From Pseudoalteromonas ulvae UL12 (GTDB taxonomy: Bacteria; Pseudomonadota; Gammaproteobacteria; Enterobacterales; Alteromonadaceae): a stretch of DNA of 64,000 nt. The stretch covers positions 310,001 to 374,000 of the forward strand of contig NZ_AQHJ01000027.1 in the NCBI RefSeq assembly GCF_014925405.1. Reading direction: 5' to 3'. Position numbers and translations under genes: made by a program. Below, piece by piece: positions 1 to 7,620 of the stretch (position 1 is its first letter; each line of letters starts with the position of its first letter). The notes beneath the pieces were generated by a model. That model saw only the letters and a program-made list of their open reading frames with translations, was not told the origin of the DNA and did not search any database.

Positions 1-3
1 TAA

Positions 4-2106
4 TTAATAATAAACCGTTTTATTTTCAGCCATTGTCACTAACGCCTCGGCTGGCGTAAAGGCAGTATTTTTTTCAGCGAAAGTAGCCAAACGTGACGCT
101 AACTGCGCGGCACCTAATTTATCCATATAACTGAAAGGTCCACCTAAAAATGGCGGGAAACCAATACCAAAAATAGCGCCGATATCACCATCTCGTGCAC
201 TGGCGATAATGCCTTCATCTAAGCAGCGAGCGGCTTCATTAAGCATTTGGCTTACACATCGCTCGGCGATTTCTTCTTTGTTCAGTTTCGGTGAAACTGA
301 AATACCTAATAAGTCATAAATCGACTCATCCACTTTTTTATCTTTTGCGCCGTATAAGTAGAAACCTTTCCCTGTTTTACGTCCTAAGCGTTTTGCTGCA
401 ATTAACTTATTAAATGCATCTGGCGCTTTAAATCGCTCTCCGAGTTCATTTTCTAAAATAGGCGCTATTTTTGATCCAATATCAATTCCCACTTCATCAA
501 GAAGCGTTAATGGACCAACTGGGAAACCAAACTCAACCAATGCTTGGTCAATCTTTTCGATTGGCTCACCGGCTAACAGTAAGTTCGCCGCTTCATTAAC
601 GTAAGGCGCCAAAATACGGTTAACATAAAAACCCGCTTTATCTTTAACAACGATTGGGGTTTTTCCCTGTTTACGTGCAAAGCTGACAACTTTAGCAATC
701 ACTTGCTCACTAGTGCCTGCGTGAGGGATCACCTCAACTAAAGGCATTTTCTCAACAGGAGAAAAATAGTGTAGCCCGATTACATTTTCTGGTCGGGCCG
801 CTTTTTCAGCAATTTGATGAATAGGCAATGACGAGGTGTTACTCGCAAAAATCGTCTGTTCATTGGTATTGGCTTCAATGTCAGCGACCATCGATTGTTT
901 AAGTGATAAATCTTCAAACACCGCTTCAATGGCGATTTGCGTATGTTTAAAGCCGCTGTAATCTGTCACACCCGTAATACGGTTCATTTGCAGCTGTAAT
1001 TCAGCCGAGGATAAAATACGACGCTTTTGCTTTTTAGATAAAATCTTATAGCTATAATTGAGCGCCTTACTAACACCTTCTGAGGCTACATCTTTGATTC
1101 TCACGCGCGCAGATGCTTTACAAGCACTGACATGAGCAATCCCTGCGCCCATTAAGCCGCCCCCTAACACTGCAACATGGCTGATCGAAGATTTGTCTTC
1201 AACTTGCCATTCTTTTTTCATTTCTGTAGTGGCAAAAAAGATCCCACGAAGTGCTTTAGACTGAGAGCTCATACATAAGTCTGCAAAGCCGTCCGCTTCC
1301 ACTTGGTAAGCGCGCTGGCTATCCATTTCAACACTTGCACGGATCGCCTTGATAATCGCATAAGGAGCAGGATAATGACCGCCCGTCTTTTTAGTCACAT
1401 TATCAGCTGCTTTTTTGAAGATAATGTTACGACCAAACGGGTTGCCTTCTAACAACTGACTAACACGATCAAGTTTAGGCTTAACAGACTTCACTTTACC
1501 TTTAAGCGCCTGCTTAAGCGCAGCTGTTAATAAAATGCTTTGTGGTACACATTGATTAACCAAACCCGCTTTTAGCGCTTGTTTCGCGCGTACTTGTTTG
1601 CCTGTTAACGTCCACTCAAGTGCTTTTTGAATACCAACAAGTTTAGGCAAACGTTGTGTACCGCCACCACCAGGCAATAATCCAAGTTGTACTTCAGGTA
1701 GTCCTAGTTTGGTAATATCTGCATCAGAACACACGCGATAATCACACGCTAACGCAAACTCAAGTCCACCGCCTAACGTCGCACCATGCAGCGCTGCAAC
1801 TGTTGTAAATGGCATAGCAGCCATTTGTGCAAATACATCGTGGCACGTTTTTGATAAATAAAGTGCATCATCGCGAGTTTGTGCAGAATCAAGCATTTTA
1901 ATATCCGCACCCGCAATAAAGTTATCCGCTTTACCGCTAATAAAAACGAGGCCTTTGACACGCTCTGAGGTTGCTTTTTGTAACACCTCATTCAGCTCAT
2001 CAACAAAGCTCGCTCGCAATGTATTCATTTTCTCGCCAGGGACATCAATGGTCACTACTGCGATATCATTGTCTTTTAGTTCAAAATTAAATACTGAATC
2101 CGTCAT
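4..2106 (-). CDS. fadJ: FadJ, fatty-acid oxidation complex alpha subunit
   Basis: Bifunctional beta-oxidation enzyme: enoyl-CoA hydratase plus 3-hydroxyacyl-CoA dehydrogenase, cytoplasmic, acting in complex with the thiolase FadI. From the chosen start the protein has 700 residues, the usual FadJ size. The crotonase domain (about 1-190) shows IAGADIK (64-70), GGGLEFAL (112-119) and LPEVQLGLLPGGGGTQ, giving the two catalytic glutamates E116 and E138. The NAD-binding dehydrogenase domain begins near residue 310 with GGGLMGAG, and later has NTSSLPI and GLHYFSPVEKMPLVE. The open frame extends 16 codons upstream into fadI, but the ATG at 2106 overlaps the fadI stop by one base (TAATG), which is translational coupling. 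FadJ is preferred over FadB because of the FadI-type partner. The stop lies at the window edge, so the terminator is not seen. Confidence 0.95.
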   Translation of the reverse strand: MTDSVFNFELKDNDIAVVTIDVPGEKMNTLRASFVDELNEVLQKATSERVKGLVFISGKADNFIAGADIKMLDSAQTRDDALYLSKTCHDVFAQMAAMPFTTVAALHGATLGGGLEFALACDYRVCSDADITKLGLPEVQLGLLPGGGGTQRLPKLVGIQKALEWTLTGKQVRAKQALKAGLVNQCVPQSILLTAALKQALKGKVKSVKPKLDRVSQLLEGNPFGRNIIFKKAADNVTKKTGGHYPAPYAIIKAIRASVEMDSQRAYQVEADGFADLCMSSQSKALRGIFFATTEMKKEWQVEDKSSISHVAVLGGGLMGAGIAHVSACKASARVRIKDVASEGVSKALNYSYKILSKKQKRRILSSAELQLQMNRITGVTDYSGFKHTQIAIEAVFEDLSLKQSMVADIEANTNEQTIFASNTSSLPIHQIAEKAARPENVIGLHYFSPVEKMPLVEVIPHAGTSEQVIAKVVSFARKQGKTPIVVKDKAGFYVNRILAPYVNEAANLLLAGEPIEKIDQALVEFGFPVGPLTLLDEVGIDIGSKIAPILENELGERFKAPDAFNKLIAAKRLGRKTGKGFYLYGAKDKKVDESIYDLLGISVSPKLNKEEIAERCVSQMLNEAARCLDEGIIASARDGDIGAIFGIGFPPFLGGPFSYMDKLGAAQLASRLATFAEKNTAFTPAEALVTMAENKTVYY

Positions 2107-3416
2107 TATTCTGCCTCCAAAACAAATGCTGCGCCTAATCCACCGGCCGCACATGCTGTTGTTAACGCTAAGCCACCACCGCGACGTTTAAGTTCATTTA
2201 AGCTTTGAGTAATTAAGCGGGCACCGGTTGCAGCAAATGGGTGACCGTAGGCTAATGAACCACCATTGACATTAAACTTAGCCATATCAATTGAGCCGAT
2301 TGCTTTGCTTAAACCTAGTTGCTCTTTAGCAAACTTATCTGACTCAAACATTTTCATGTTGGCCAATGTTTGCGCCGCAAAGGCTTCATGCATTTCAATC
2401 AAATCTAAATCCGCTAAAGTAATCCCTGCACGTCTTAGTGCAATAGGTGTTGAATGCGCAGGCCCCATCAGCATATCTTCATGCACACCAATCGCGCTAA
2501 ATGCGAAGCTGCGAACATACCCTAAAATATCATATCCTAAAGCTTTAGCCTTTGATTCGCTCATCATTAATACCGCTGCAGCACCATCGGTTAATGGGGT
2601 TGCATTGGCTGCCGTTACTGAACCATTTTGGCGATCAAATACTGGGCGTAATTTAGCATAACCTTCTAATGTAGAATTATGACGAATGTTATTATCTTGC
2701 TCCAAAAAGCCTTTATAAGGTGGTACGTGTGCTGTCATCACCTCATCTTTAAAGTAACCATCTGCCCATGCTTTACTTGCTAATGTGTGTGAACGATGTG
2801 CTAACGCATCTTGATCGGCACGGCTAATATTATGTGTTTTGGCCATTTGCTCGGCCGTTTGCCCCATCGATAACCCTGTTGAATATTCAGCCACGGCAGG
2901 TGGGACAGGTAACAAATCTTTTAAACGTAACTTTGAAAATATCTTTAGACGATCGCCCAAAGTACGCGCTTTATTCAAATCAACCAGTGAGCCAGCTAGC
3001 TTCTTGCTTACACCTATAGGTAAAACAGAAGAAGAATCAGCGCCACCAGCAATACCAACAGACACAGAGCCTGCAATAATAGACTCAGTCACATTGGCAA
3101 TCGCTTGGAAGCTAGTTGCACAAGCTCTTGATACCGAATACGCGTCAATTCCCACTGGCATGCCAGTCCCTAGGACGATTTCACGGGCAATATTGGGCGC
3201 TTCTGGCATTTGAACCACTTGACCAAATACTAATTGATCGATCTCTTTGCGATCAAAGTTCAATCGTTCAAGCATTTCATTAACTACTAGCTTACCTAAA
3301 TCCAATGCTGGAACATGGTGGAAGTTAGTTGCTTGTTTAGCGAATGGAGTACGAAGACCACTAACAATGGCAATTCGGTCGCCTTGGGCTGTTTTTAGAT
3401 TTATTTGCTCAGACAT
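2106..3416 (-). CDS. fadI: FadI, acetyl-CoA C-acyltransferase
   Basis: Thiolase that cleaves 3-ketoacyl-CoA to acetyl-CoA and a shortened acyl-CoA, the last step of beta-oxidation; beta subunit of the FadI-FadJ complex. The protein has 436 residues, typical of FadI and about 50 longer than FadA. The acyl-accepting cysteine is C99 in SVSRACATS. The C-terminal thiolase signatures [10 protein letters not shown] and [11 protein letters not shown] provide the catalytic His and second Cys. The ATG has a good ribosome site (AGAGGAA) nine bases upstream. It is the first gene of the fadIJ operon and lies just downstream of a sigma-70-type promoter carrying a FadR-like palindrome, so repression in the absence of long-chain acyl-CoA is likely. 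Confidence 0.96.
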   Translation of the reverse strand: MSEQINLKTAQGDRIAIVSGLRTPFAKQATNFHHVPALDLGKLVVNEMLERLNFDRKEIDQLVFGQVVQMPEAPNIAREIVLGTGMPVGIDAYSVSRACATSFQAIANVTESIIAGSVSVGIAGGADSSSVLPIGVSKKLAGSLVDLNKARTLGDRLKIFSKLRLKDLLPVPPAVAEYSTGLSMGQTAEQMAKTHNISRADQDALAHRSHTLASKAWADGYFKDEVMTAHVPPYKGFLEQDNNIRHNSTLEGYAKLRPVFDRQNGSVTAANATPLTDGAAAVLMMSESKAKALGYDILGYVRSFAFSAIGVHEDMLMGPAHSTPIALRRAGITLADLDLIEMHEAFAAQTLANMKMFESDKFAKEQLGLSKAIGSIDMAKFNVNGGSLAYGHPFAATGARLITQSLNELKRRGGGLALTTACAAGGLGAAFVLEAE

Positions 3417-3433
3417 AATTAATTCCTCTTGTT

Positions 3434-3448
3434 ACAGGTCAGACCTGT
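3434..3448 (-). promoter_or_regulatory. FadR-like operator before fadI
   Basis: A 15-base palindrome ACAGGTCAGACCTGT, mismatched only at its central base. Its core is an exact GGTCnGACC, the core of the GntR-family FadR site known from enterobacteria and Vibrio. It starts 13 bases downstream of the -10 hexamer and ends 17 bases before the fadI ATG, a position suited to repression by blocking initiation or escape. That FadR (rather than PsrA) binds is inference; no fadR gene is in the window. Confidence 0.75.
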
Positions 3449-3461
3449 TAATGTTGGTTTG

Positions 3462-3490
3462 ATTCTAAACAACCCAGTTTTTTTTGCCAA
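3462..3490 (-). promoter_or_regulatory. sigma-70 promoter of fadIJ
   Basis: On the minus strand TTGGCA (3485-3490) is followed after exactly 17 bases by TAGAAT (3462-3467), close to the consensus at both hexamers. The FadR-like palindrome follows directly downstream. There is no competing promoter of this quality in the 387-base gap before the gene. Confidence 0.7.
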
Positions 3491-3803
3491 CCTTTGTTTT
3501 ACCTAATTCGTGTTTTTAATGTGTAAAAAGAATGATTTCTTAATAACCAGCTAAGAGTTACTGAGTTTTTATGGTTGAAATTAGTACGAGATAAAAGCAT
3601 TTTGCATCGCATCAAGCTGTTTAAAGCCTAGTCATTCTAAGCAAATACAACTCAACAATGAGAAAAATATCCCTATTCACCAGCCTACCACCCACTGCAG
3701 TGACAAATAATTACAATTGTTCACTTTTTTACCCTACTTCATCACACGTGATTCGGTAACAATTTCTTTAACTTACAACTTAGTTAATATCACAGGATAG
3801 CGT
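3491..3803. other. Intergenic remainder upstream of fadI
   Basis: This is the rest of the only gene-free stretch above 300 bases, between the divergent fadI and the small ORF at 3804. It is AT-rich and has no open frame with a ribosome site, no RNA-gene-like structure and no terminator. A short self-complementary piece, TCACACGTGA near 3744, is the only symmetry noticed. It probably holds the promoter of the small downstream gene, but no hexamer pair stands out. Confidence 0.4.
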
Positions 3804-4052
3804 ATGAACGTAAAACTGACGCAATATATTAAACAGCATTTAGGGCGTGAATGGAGCATGAAAAAAATAGAAGCGTTAACGGATGGAACGCTTAGCAAAC
3901 GTACCGCCAACAATTGGTACAATGGTGACAAACGCCCTATCTTAGATTTAGTGCTCGACGGCATTAAGTATCAAGCATTACAACAAGCGAAGAGCCAAAC
4001 AGTTGAAGGCTACCATGCCTTAAATCACAGTGAAGAGAAACAAAAAGCCTAA
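3804..4052 (+). CDS. Small conserved-looking protein, possible DNA-binding
   Basis: I do not recognise this 82-residue protein with certainty. It is basic in its first half, with an arrangement (MKKIEALTDGTLSKRTANNWYNGDKRP, split here as residues 19-28 and 29-45) that resembles a helix-turn-helix followed by a recognition-type helix with Asn-Asn-Trp-Tyr. The C-terminal third is Gln/His/Lys-rich and looks disordered. An AGGA ribosome site lies seven bases before the ATG. It stands alone between fadI (divergent) and moxR (same strand, 224 bases further). A role as a small regulator is a guess from composition; coding status is supported by the ribosome site and codon use like its neighbours. 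Confidence 0.6.
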   Translation: MNVKLTQYIKQHLGREWSMKKIEALTDGTLSKRTANNWYNGDKRPILDLVLDGIKYQALQQAKSQTVEGYHALNHSEEKQKA

Positions 4053-4276
4053 GTTCTCCCCTTTCATACTTAACAATAACTAAACGGGCTATTTCATCAT
4101 CATAACTTTTCGGATCTCTCAATAAAAAACGACATTGGATGTTGTTTTTTATCTTAAAAGCCCCCATTTATTTTTCGTTACAACTTGTTTTCAATAAAAA
4201 TGAACCTTATATCTACTGCGTAGTCTCAATGGGACAAAATGCTCCTAATCATAAGAACAAAGGATTTATTTTCGTT

Positions 4277-5233
4277 ATGGCAGTTAACGCATTTCAACAA
4301 TTACAAACTTATCTTGATACACAAATTATCGGCCAACCCGCTCTGACTCAGTCGCTGTTATTAGCCATTTTGGCTGATGGTCATTTATTAGTAGAAGGCC
4401 CTCCAGGCTTAGCTAAAACCCGCGCGGTAAACTCGTTAGCCAAAGGTGTGGAAGGCTCGTTTCAGCGAGTGCAATTTACACCAGACTTGCTCCCTGCAGA
4501 CATCACAGGCACTGATATTTACCGCCAACAAACTAGCGAGTTTGTTTTTGAAGCAGGCCCATTATTTCACAACTTAATTTTGGCTGATGAAATCAACCGA
4601 GCGCCAGCAAAAGTGCAATCAGCGTTACTCGAAGCCATGGCAGAGCGACAAGTCACGGTAGGCAAAACCACCTATCCACTTCCTGAGCTATTTTTAGTCA
4701 TGGCGACACAGAATCCGCTCGAGCAAGAAGGAACATATCCGTTACCCGAAGCGCAACTAGACCGCTTTTTATTGCATTTGAATATTGATTACCCCGATGC
4801 GCAAAGTGAACTTGAAATTTTGCGCCTGACCCGAGGTGAAGCACTCGCTGAAACCGCAGTCACCGCGCCTGAAATTTCTCAACAGATGTTATTCTCAGCA
4901 CGAAAAGAAGTGCTAAAAATGCATTTAGCCGAGCCTCTAGAGCAATATTTAGTGCAACTCATTATGGCAACGCGTAATGCAGCTAAATTAGACCCAACCC
5001 TTGCAAGTTGGATCGAGTACGGGGCAAGTCCTCGTGCCACCATTGCTTTAGACAAATGTGCGCGTGCTCATGCCTGGCTGAGTGGCCGTGACTTTGTCGC
5101 ACCAGATGATATTCAAGCGGTCTTTTTGAATGCCTTACGCCATCGCATCATTTTAAGCTACGAAGCACAAGCCGATGGCATCAGTAAAGATCAAGCATTA
5201 CAGCGTATATTAGAACTCGTTGCAGTACCATAA
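4277..5233 (+). CDS. MoxR-family AAA+ ATPase
   Basis: Chaperone-like AAA+ ATPase of the MoxR family, which in other bacteria works with von Willebrand factor A (VWA) proteins to mature or remodel targets, often envelope or metal-dependent proteins. Walker A is GPPGLAKT (41-48 from the chosen start). Walker B is LADEINRAP, and the sensor region is MATQNPLEQEGTYPLPEAQ with the arginine-finger region LDRF. The open frame runs 46 codons further upstream, but that part is hydrophobic, unlike MoxR. The ATG at 4277 gives 318 residues, the family size, and has AAGGA upstream, though with long spacing. It heads a tightly packed operon with DUF58, DUF4381, batA, batB and batD, an arrangement conserved in marine gammaproteobacteria. 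Confidence 0.9.
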   Translation: MAVNAFQQLQTYLDTQIIGQPALTQSLLLAILADGHLLVEGPPGLAKTRAVNSLAKGVEGSFQRVQFTPDLLPADITGTDIYRQQTSEFVFEAGPLFHNLILADEINRAPAKVQSALLEAMAERQVTVGKTTYPLPELFLVMATQNPLEQEGTYPLPEAQLDRFLLHLNIDYPDAQSELEILRLTRGEALAETAVTAPEISQQMLFSARKEVLKMHLAEPLEQYLVQLIMATRNAAKLDPTLASWIEYGASPRATIALDKCARAHAWLSGRDFVAPDDIQAVFLNALRHRIILSYEAQADGISKDQALQRILELVAVP

Positions 5234-5235
5234 TC

Positions 5236-6189
5236 ATGAGTGTGTCCAACAATTTAGTTTTGTGGTTGCAAACCTGTCACAGCAACGGGGTTAATTTATC
5301 TCTTAAAGAGCTAATGTATTACCGAGCAAAAGCGACACTGCTTAACTTGCAACCAAAAGCCCATATTAAGCATAAATTGGCAGGCCAATACCTCGCGCCC
5401 CACAAAGGCCGAGGCATGGAATTTGCCGAGGTACGGCATTACCAACAAGGTGATGACATTCGCTCGATTGATTGGCGGGTCACCGCACGAACAGGCCAAG
5501 CTCATACCAAACTCTATCAAGAGGAAAAAGAGCGTCCTGTGTTTATTTTTACCGATTTTAGCCAGTCGATGTTATTTGGTAGTCAGTTTGTTTTGAAGTC
5601 AATTCAGGCGGCGCAACTGAGCGCGCTGACGGCATGGTCGGCCATTAGTCGTGGAGATCGAGTGGGTGGTTTGGTGTTTAATCAACAACAACACTTTGAG
5701 CTCAAACCCGGTAGCCGACAAAATGCAGTGATGAATCTCTTTCATAACCTCTTAGCCAGCCATGAGCAAGCACTCACTTTGCCAGCACAAGAAGCAAACA
5801 GTGGCTTTAGAGATAATCTAAAGCGCTTGAATCAACTTGCTAAGCCCGGTTCGTTGGTATATTTGATTTCAGATTTTGTTCAGCTAGATGATGACGTACT
5901 GAAACAATTGCAATTACTGGCTCGCCATTGTGAGGTCATTGCTTGCCAAGTCTATGATCCATTTGAATTGGATTTAGCGCCCAGCGATCATCATGTCAAA
6001 GTGACTGCGGGTAGCCAGACGTTTGCCTTACCACTGGGTGATAAACAGTTTAAGCAACGCTTTACTAAACATGCCAATGAGCAACAACATCATCGCCTAA
6101 ATGCACTGAAAAAAGCAGGTATTCACCCTGTTACCTTTAGTGCCGCAACCCCTTTAGAGCAACAGATATTAGGAAAAGCATCCTCATGA
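5236..6189 (+). CDS. DUF58 domain protein (MoxR partner)
   Basis: 317-residue DUF58 protein. The family signature GRGMEFAEVRHYQQGDD and then RSIDWRVTART is clear near residues 55-85, followed by a degenerate VWA-like fold (FIFTDFSQSM, residues about 104-113). DUF58 proteins almost always sit beside MoxR and are thought to be substrates or adaptors of it. It starts two bases after the moxR stop and its end overlaps the next gene by four bases (ATGA), so it is translated in one operon. No signal peptide or membrane helix is visible, so it is probably cytoplasmic. Its exact function is not known. Confidence 0.88.
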   Translation: MSVSNNLVLWLQTCHSNGVNLSLKELMYYRAKATLLNLQPKAHIKHKLAGQYLAPHKGRGMEFAEVRHYQQGDDIRSIDWRVTARTGQAHTKLYQEEKERPVFIFTDFSQSMLFGSQFVLKSIQAAQLSALTAWSAISRGDRVGGLVFNQQQHFELKPGSRQNAVMNLFHNLLASHEQALTLPAQEANSGFRDNLKRLNQLAKPGSLVYLISDFVQLDDDVLKQLQLLARHCEVIACQVYDPFELDLAPSDHHVKVTAGSQTFALPLGDKQFKQRFTKHANEQQHHRLNALKKAGIHPVTFSAATPLEQQILGKASS

Positions 6190-6644
6190 CTGCCTCTGCA
6201 TTAGATACTCTCGAACCCATTATTGCCCCAACGTCGGTTTCTTTTTGGCCGCTCACTCCCGCGTGGTGGGCTGTCATCGCCTTGACAGTGATTGTTATAT
6301 TGGCAGGCTGTGCGTATTGGCGTTTAGTTTATAAACACAATCAGGCCAAACGAGAAGCGATAATACTGGCAAGCACACTCAACAACGAGGGTGCTGAGCA
6401 CTTACAGCAACTCAATATGATTTTAAAACGCTTAGCTGCTCATTATTACGGAGCCGATAAAGCCTCCTGCCATTCTCAGCAATGGTGCGACTTTATACAC
6501 TCAGCCTGTCGCGTCACCATTACCAACGAGCAACTGACGCATATTTACCACCCCAAGGTTGAACACAGTCACTATACACAGGTAAAACAGCTGCTGTCTC
6601 AAGCAATTAAACGTTTTAATACTCGAGGTGCAGCACATGTTTGA
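6186..6644 (+). CDS. DUF4381-type membrane protein of the bat operon
   Basis: 152-residue protein with one strong transmembrane helix near residues 27-45 (WWAVIALTVIVILAGCAYW). A short periplasmic or cytoplasmic N-terminus precedes it, and a helical soluble C-terminal domain with regularly spaced leucines (about 60-150) follows. Length, topology and position between DUF58 and batA fit the DUF4381 family found in moxR-bat operons. It overlaps the previous gene by four bases and the next by eight. It may couple the MoxR ATPase to the membrane VWA proteins; this is inferred from context only. Confidence 0.75.
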   Translation: MTASALDTLEPIIAPTSVSFWPLTPAWWAVIALTVIVILAGCAYWRLVYKHNQAKREAIILASTLNNEGAEHLQQLNMILKRLAAHYYGADKASCHSQQWCDFIHSACRVTITNEQLTHIYHPKVEHSHYTQVKQLLSQAIKRFNTRGAAHV

Positions 6645-7620
6645 GTTTAGTTGGCCATGGGCTTTTTTAGCCTTACCGCTACCGTTTTTACTGCGCATGT
6701 TGGCAAAAGCAAAAATGGAGGATGTGACATTACGGATCCCCAGTTTTAATGCAAACCCTTTACTGAGCAGTACCACTAGCCACCAGCACAAGCGCCCCCA
6801 CTCTCTGCTAATGTGGTTATTTTGGCTATGTTTATGCTTAGGTGCAGCGAATCCCAAATGGTTAGGTGAGCCAATCAGCCTGCCGAATGAAGGCCGCGAT
6901 ATCATGCTAGCCGTTGATTTATCAGGCTCTATGACTGAACAAGATATGGCCTACCAAGGTCGCTATGTTGATCGTTTGTCGATGGTCAAAGCGGTACTAA
7001 AAAACTTTATCGAACAGCGCCAAGGTGATCGCCTAGGGCTGATCTTATTTGGTGACACGGCTTTTTTACAAACACCACTGACTCGAGATTTAAATACGGT
7101 AAGCCAAATGCTTGATGAAGCGCAAATTGGTTTAGTCGGTCGTGCGACAGCTATTGGTGATGCACTTGGCCTCGCCGTAAAACGATTTTCTCAAAAGCAA
7201 GATAGCAACCGGATTTTAGTGTTGCTAACAGATGGCGAAAATACCGCGGGCAATTTAGCCCCAGAAGAAGCGTTATTACTGGCCCGAGAAGAAGGCATTA
7301 AAGTGTATACGGTTGGAGTCGGCTCCGATGGCAATAACCGTTTTGGTTTATTCGGGATGAACACAGGCTCTGCATTGGATGAAGGTTTATTAAAAACCAT
7401 TGCCGATGATACCGGAGGTCTGTATTTTCGCGCCCGTGATGTAGCCAGTTTACAAAAAATCTATCAAGAGCTTGATAAACTTGAACCCATCGCGACCGAC
7501 ACTCAAACGTTTCGACCACAAACAGCCTTGTTTTTTTACCCATTGCTTGTCGCGCTGCTGATCTTAGCTCTTTCAAGTGCTAAACCCTATCTTCGCTTAC
7601 CAAAACAGGAGGGTATTTAA
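6637..7620 (+). CDS. batA: BatA-like VWA membrane protein
   Basis: 327-residue inner-membrane protein with a VWA domain. Hydrophobic segments lie near residues 6-20 and 57-72, and a C-terminal helix (FFYPLLVALLILALSS) sits near 300-315. The VWA domain has an intact metal-ion-dependent adhesion site: DLSGSM at about 94-99 and the later TDGEN. The frame opens with a GTG nine bases upstream; the ATG at 6637 is chosen because GAGG lies eight bases before it. It overlaps the DUF4381 gene by eight bases and its stop overlaps the start of batB (TAATG). Bat proteins were named for Bacteroides aerotolerance; the role here is unproven, probably envelope-stress related. Confidence 0.88.
   Translation: MFEFSWPWAFLALPLPFLLRMLAKAKMEDVTLRIPSFNANPLLSSTTSHQHKRPHSLLMWLFWLCLCLGAANPKWLGEPISLPNEGRDIMLAVDLSGSMTEQDMAYQGRYVDRLSMVKAVLKNFIEQRQGDRLGLILFGDTAFLQTPLTRDLNTVSQMLDEAQIGLVGRATAIGDALGLAVKRFSQKQDSNRILVLLTDGENTAGNLAPEEALLLAREEGIKVYTVGVGSDGNNRFGLFGMNTGSALDEGLLKTIADDTGGLYFRARDVASLQKIYQELDKLEPIATDTQTFRPQTALFFYPLLVALLILALSSAKPYLRLPKQEGI

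Noticed and set aside
2107..2154. The 16-codon upstream extension of fadJ
   Set aside because: It overlaps fadI, does not resemble FadJ N-termini, and the ATG at 2106 is coupled to the fadI stop.
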